From NCBI GenBank assembly GCA_050697275.1, contig JBOGZI010000168.1, positions 1 through 5,997 of the forward strand: DNA of 5,997 nt. The letters are read 5' to 3'. This DNA comes from JBOGZI01 sp050697275. GTDB lineage: Bacteria; Actinomycetota; Thermoleophilia; Solirubrobacterales; 70-9. Below, piece by piece: positions 5,466-5,997 of the stretch. How positions within the stretch are numbered: the stretch's first letter is position 1; each line of letters opens with the position of its first letter. Under the pieces are notes generated by a model. The model worked only from the letters and a program-made list of their open reading frames with translations, ran no database searches and was not told where the DNA came from. The translations under genes were made by a program, and so were the position numbers.

Positions 5466-5997
5466 TCAGCGGGAGGTCGAGTTCCGATCTCGCTCAAGCC
5501 ATCTCTTTGCATCGGGGGGCCTCAGGTAGAGGGGCTCGACCTGGTCCGGCGGCGTCGCCTCGGCCACCTCCCCCAGCGCGCACACGTGCCGAGCCGCAAT
5601 TCGGTGGATCGTGTCGCGAGCCGGGGCGACCGTGGCGCCGACTGCCTCGAGCTCCGCCGAGAATCGTACCGCCCCGTCCCCGGCGGCCAGGGGCGCCGAA
5701 TCGCGCTCCGCCAGGCGCTTCGCCAGCTCCCCGGGGGCCGCGACGAGGGGGGGCCAGCGCTCCCCGCCGGAGGGGTCATAGAGGGCGGCGAAGACCTGGC
5801 CCCGCCGGGCGTCGATAACCGGCAGAGCGGGGCGCCGGCCCCCTTCCGGGTGCTCGGAGATCCCCCTGGCCAGCGCGGCGAGGGAGCCGACGCCGGCGAG
5901 CGGCAGGCCGCGCCCCTGGGCGAGGCCACGGGCGGTGGCGATCCCGATCCGCAGCCCGGTAAAGGAGCCGGGTCCGGTCCCGACCGCGATCCTGTCC
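5466..5997 (-). CDS. tsaB: tRNA threonylcarbamoyladenosine biosynthesis protein TsaB, C-terminal 176 residues (5' end outside window)
   Basis: TsaB is the inactive paralogue of TsaD that dimerises with it and, with TsaE, supports t6A synthesis on tRNA. The 5' end lies past the window edge; the first whole codon is at 5996. The visible part opens with AVGTGPGSFTGLRIG (residues 4-18 of the fragment), the family signature, then IATARGLAQG. PVIDARRGQVFAALYD follows in the middle, and the end contains VEPLYLRPPDA, the usual PLYLR hallmark near the TsaB C-terminus. Compared with the usual 210-230 residues, about 50-75 N-terminal residues are missing. It ends in TGA at 5466, and rimI starts 10 bases later, consistent with coupling. 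Unlike TsaD it shows no HxxxH metal site in the part seen. Identification is firm from the signature and from the adjacent rimI and tsaD. Confidence 0.95.
   Translation of the reverse strand, partial: DRIAVGTGPGSFTGLRIGIATARGLAQGRGLPLAGVGSLAALARGISEHPEGGRRPALPVIDARRGQVFAALYDPSGGERWPPLVAAPGELAKRLAERDSAPLAAGDGAVRFSAELEAVGATVAPARDTIHRIAARHVCALGEVAEATPPDQVEPLYLRPPDAKRWLERDRNSTSR

Noticed and set aside
4922..5818. Plus-strand open frame opposite rimI and tsaB
   Set aside because: It runs through two genes whose protein motifs are clear on the minus strand, and ends in Arg/Pro/Ala low complexity typical of out-of-frame G+C-rich sequence.

Overview
The window is a compact, strongly G+C-rich bacterial chromosomal segment in which eight genes all lie on the minus strand, so transcription runs from high to low coordinates. 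Both end genes (tsaB and hppA) are cut by the window edges. Longest gap between genes is about 71 bases. I see no tRNA, rRNA, CRISPR array, insertion sequence, phage gene or long repeat. The G+C-rich codon use, the glutaredoxin-like/Rex pair and the proton-pyrophosphatase type suggest an actinomycete-like organism. A deep-branching group such as Thermoleophilia/Solirubrobacterales is my best guess, but it is an inference, because no marker in the window fixes the taxonomy.

Layout in order of transcription. (1) A translation-related block: tsaB (5466-5997, 5' end missing), rimI (5003-5455) and tsaD (3910-4956). TsaB and TsaD are core parts of the machinery that makes N6-threonylcarbamoyladenosine (t6A) at position 37 of ANN-decoding tRNAs. 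RimI is the N-alpha-acetyltransferase that commonly sits between them. (2) A redox block: a small glutaredoxin-like protein (3693-3950) whose start lies inside the end of tsaD, then rex (3019-3696), the NADH/NAD+-sensing repressor, coupled by an ATGA overlap. (3) A GCS2/YbdK-type carboxylate-amine ligase (1799-2989), then a small helical protein resembling DUF1844 with a low-complexity tail (1380-1790). (4) hppA (1-1308, 3' end missing), a membrane pyrophosphatase whose motifs look like the K+-independent, proton-pumping class.

The spacing suggests one long operon or a few nested transcripts, with the best place for a break being the 71-base gap before hppA, which holds a short hairpin. Functionally it joins tRNA modification, redox sensing, possible gamma-glutamyl/thiol chemistry and PPi-driven energy conservation. 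That link is inferred from neighbourhood only.

I did not find a convincing new biological system. The more interesting points are the redox cassette translationally embedded behind tsaD, the unassigned ligase next to Rex, the DUF1844-like protein with a distinctive C-terminus, and the repeated use of TTG starts. Long open frames on the plus strand are by-products of high G+C and are not annotated.
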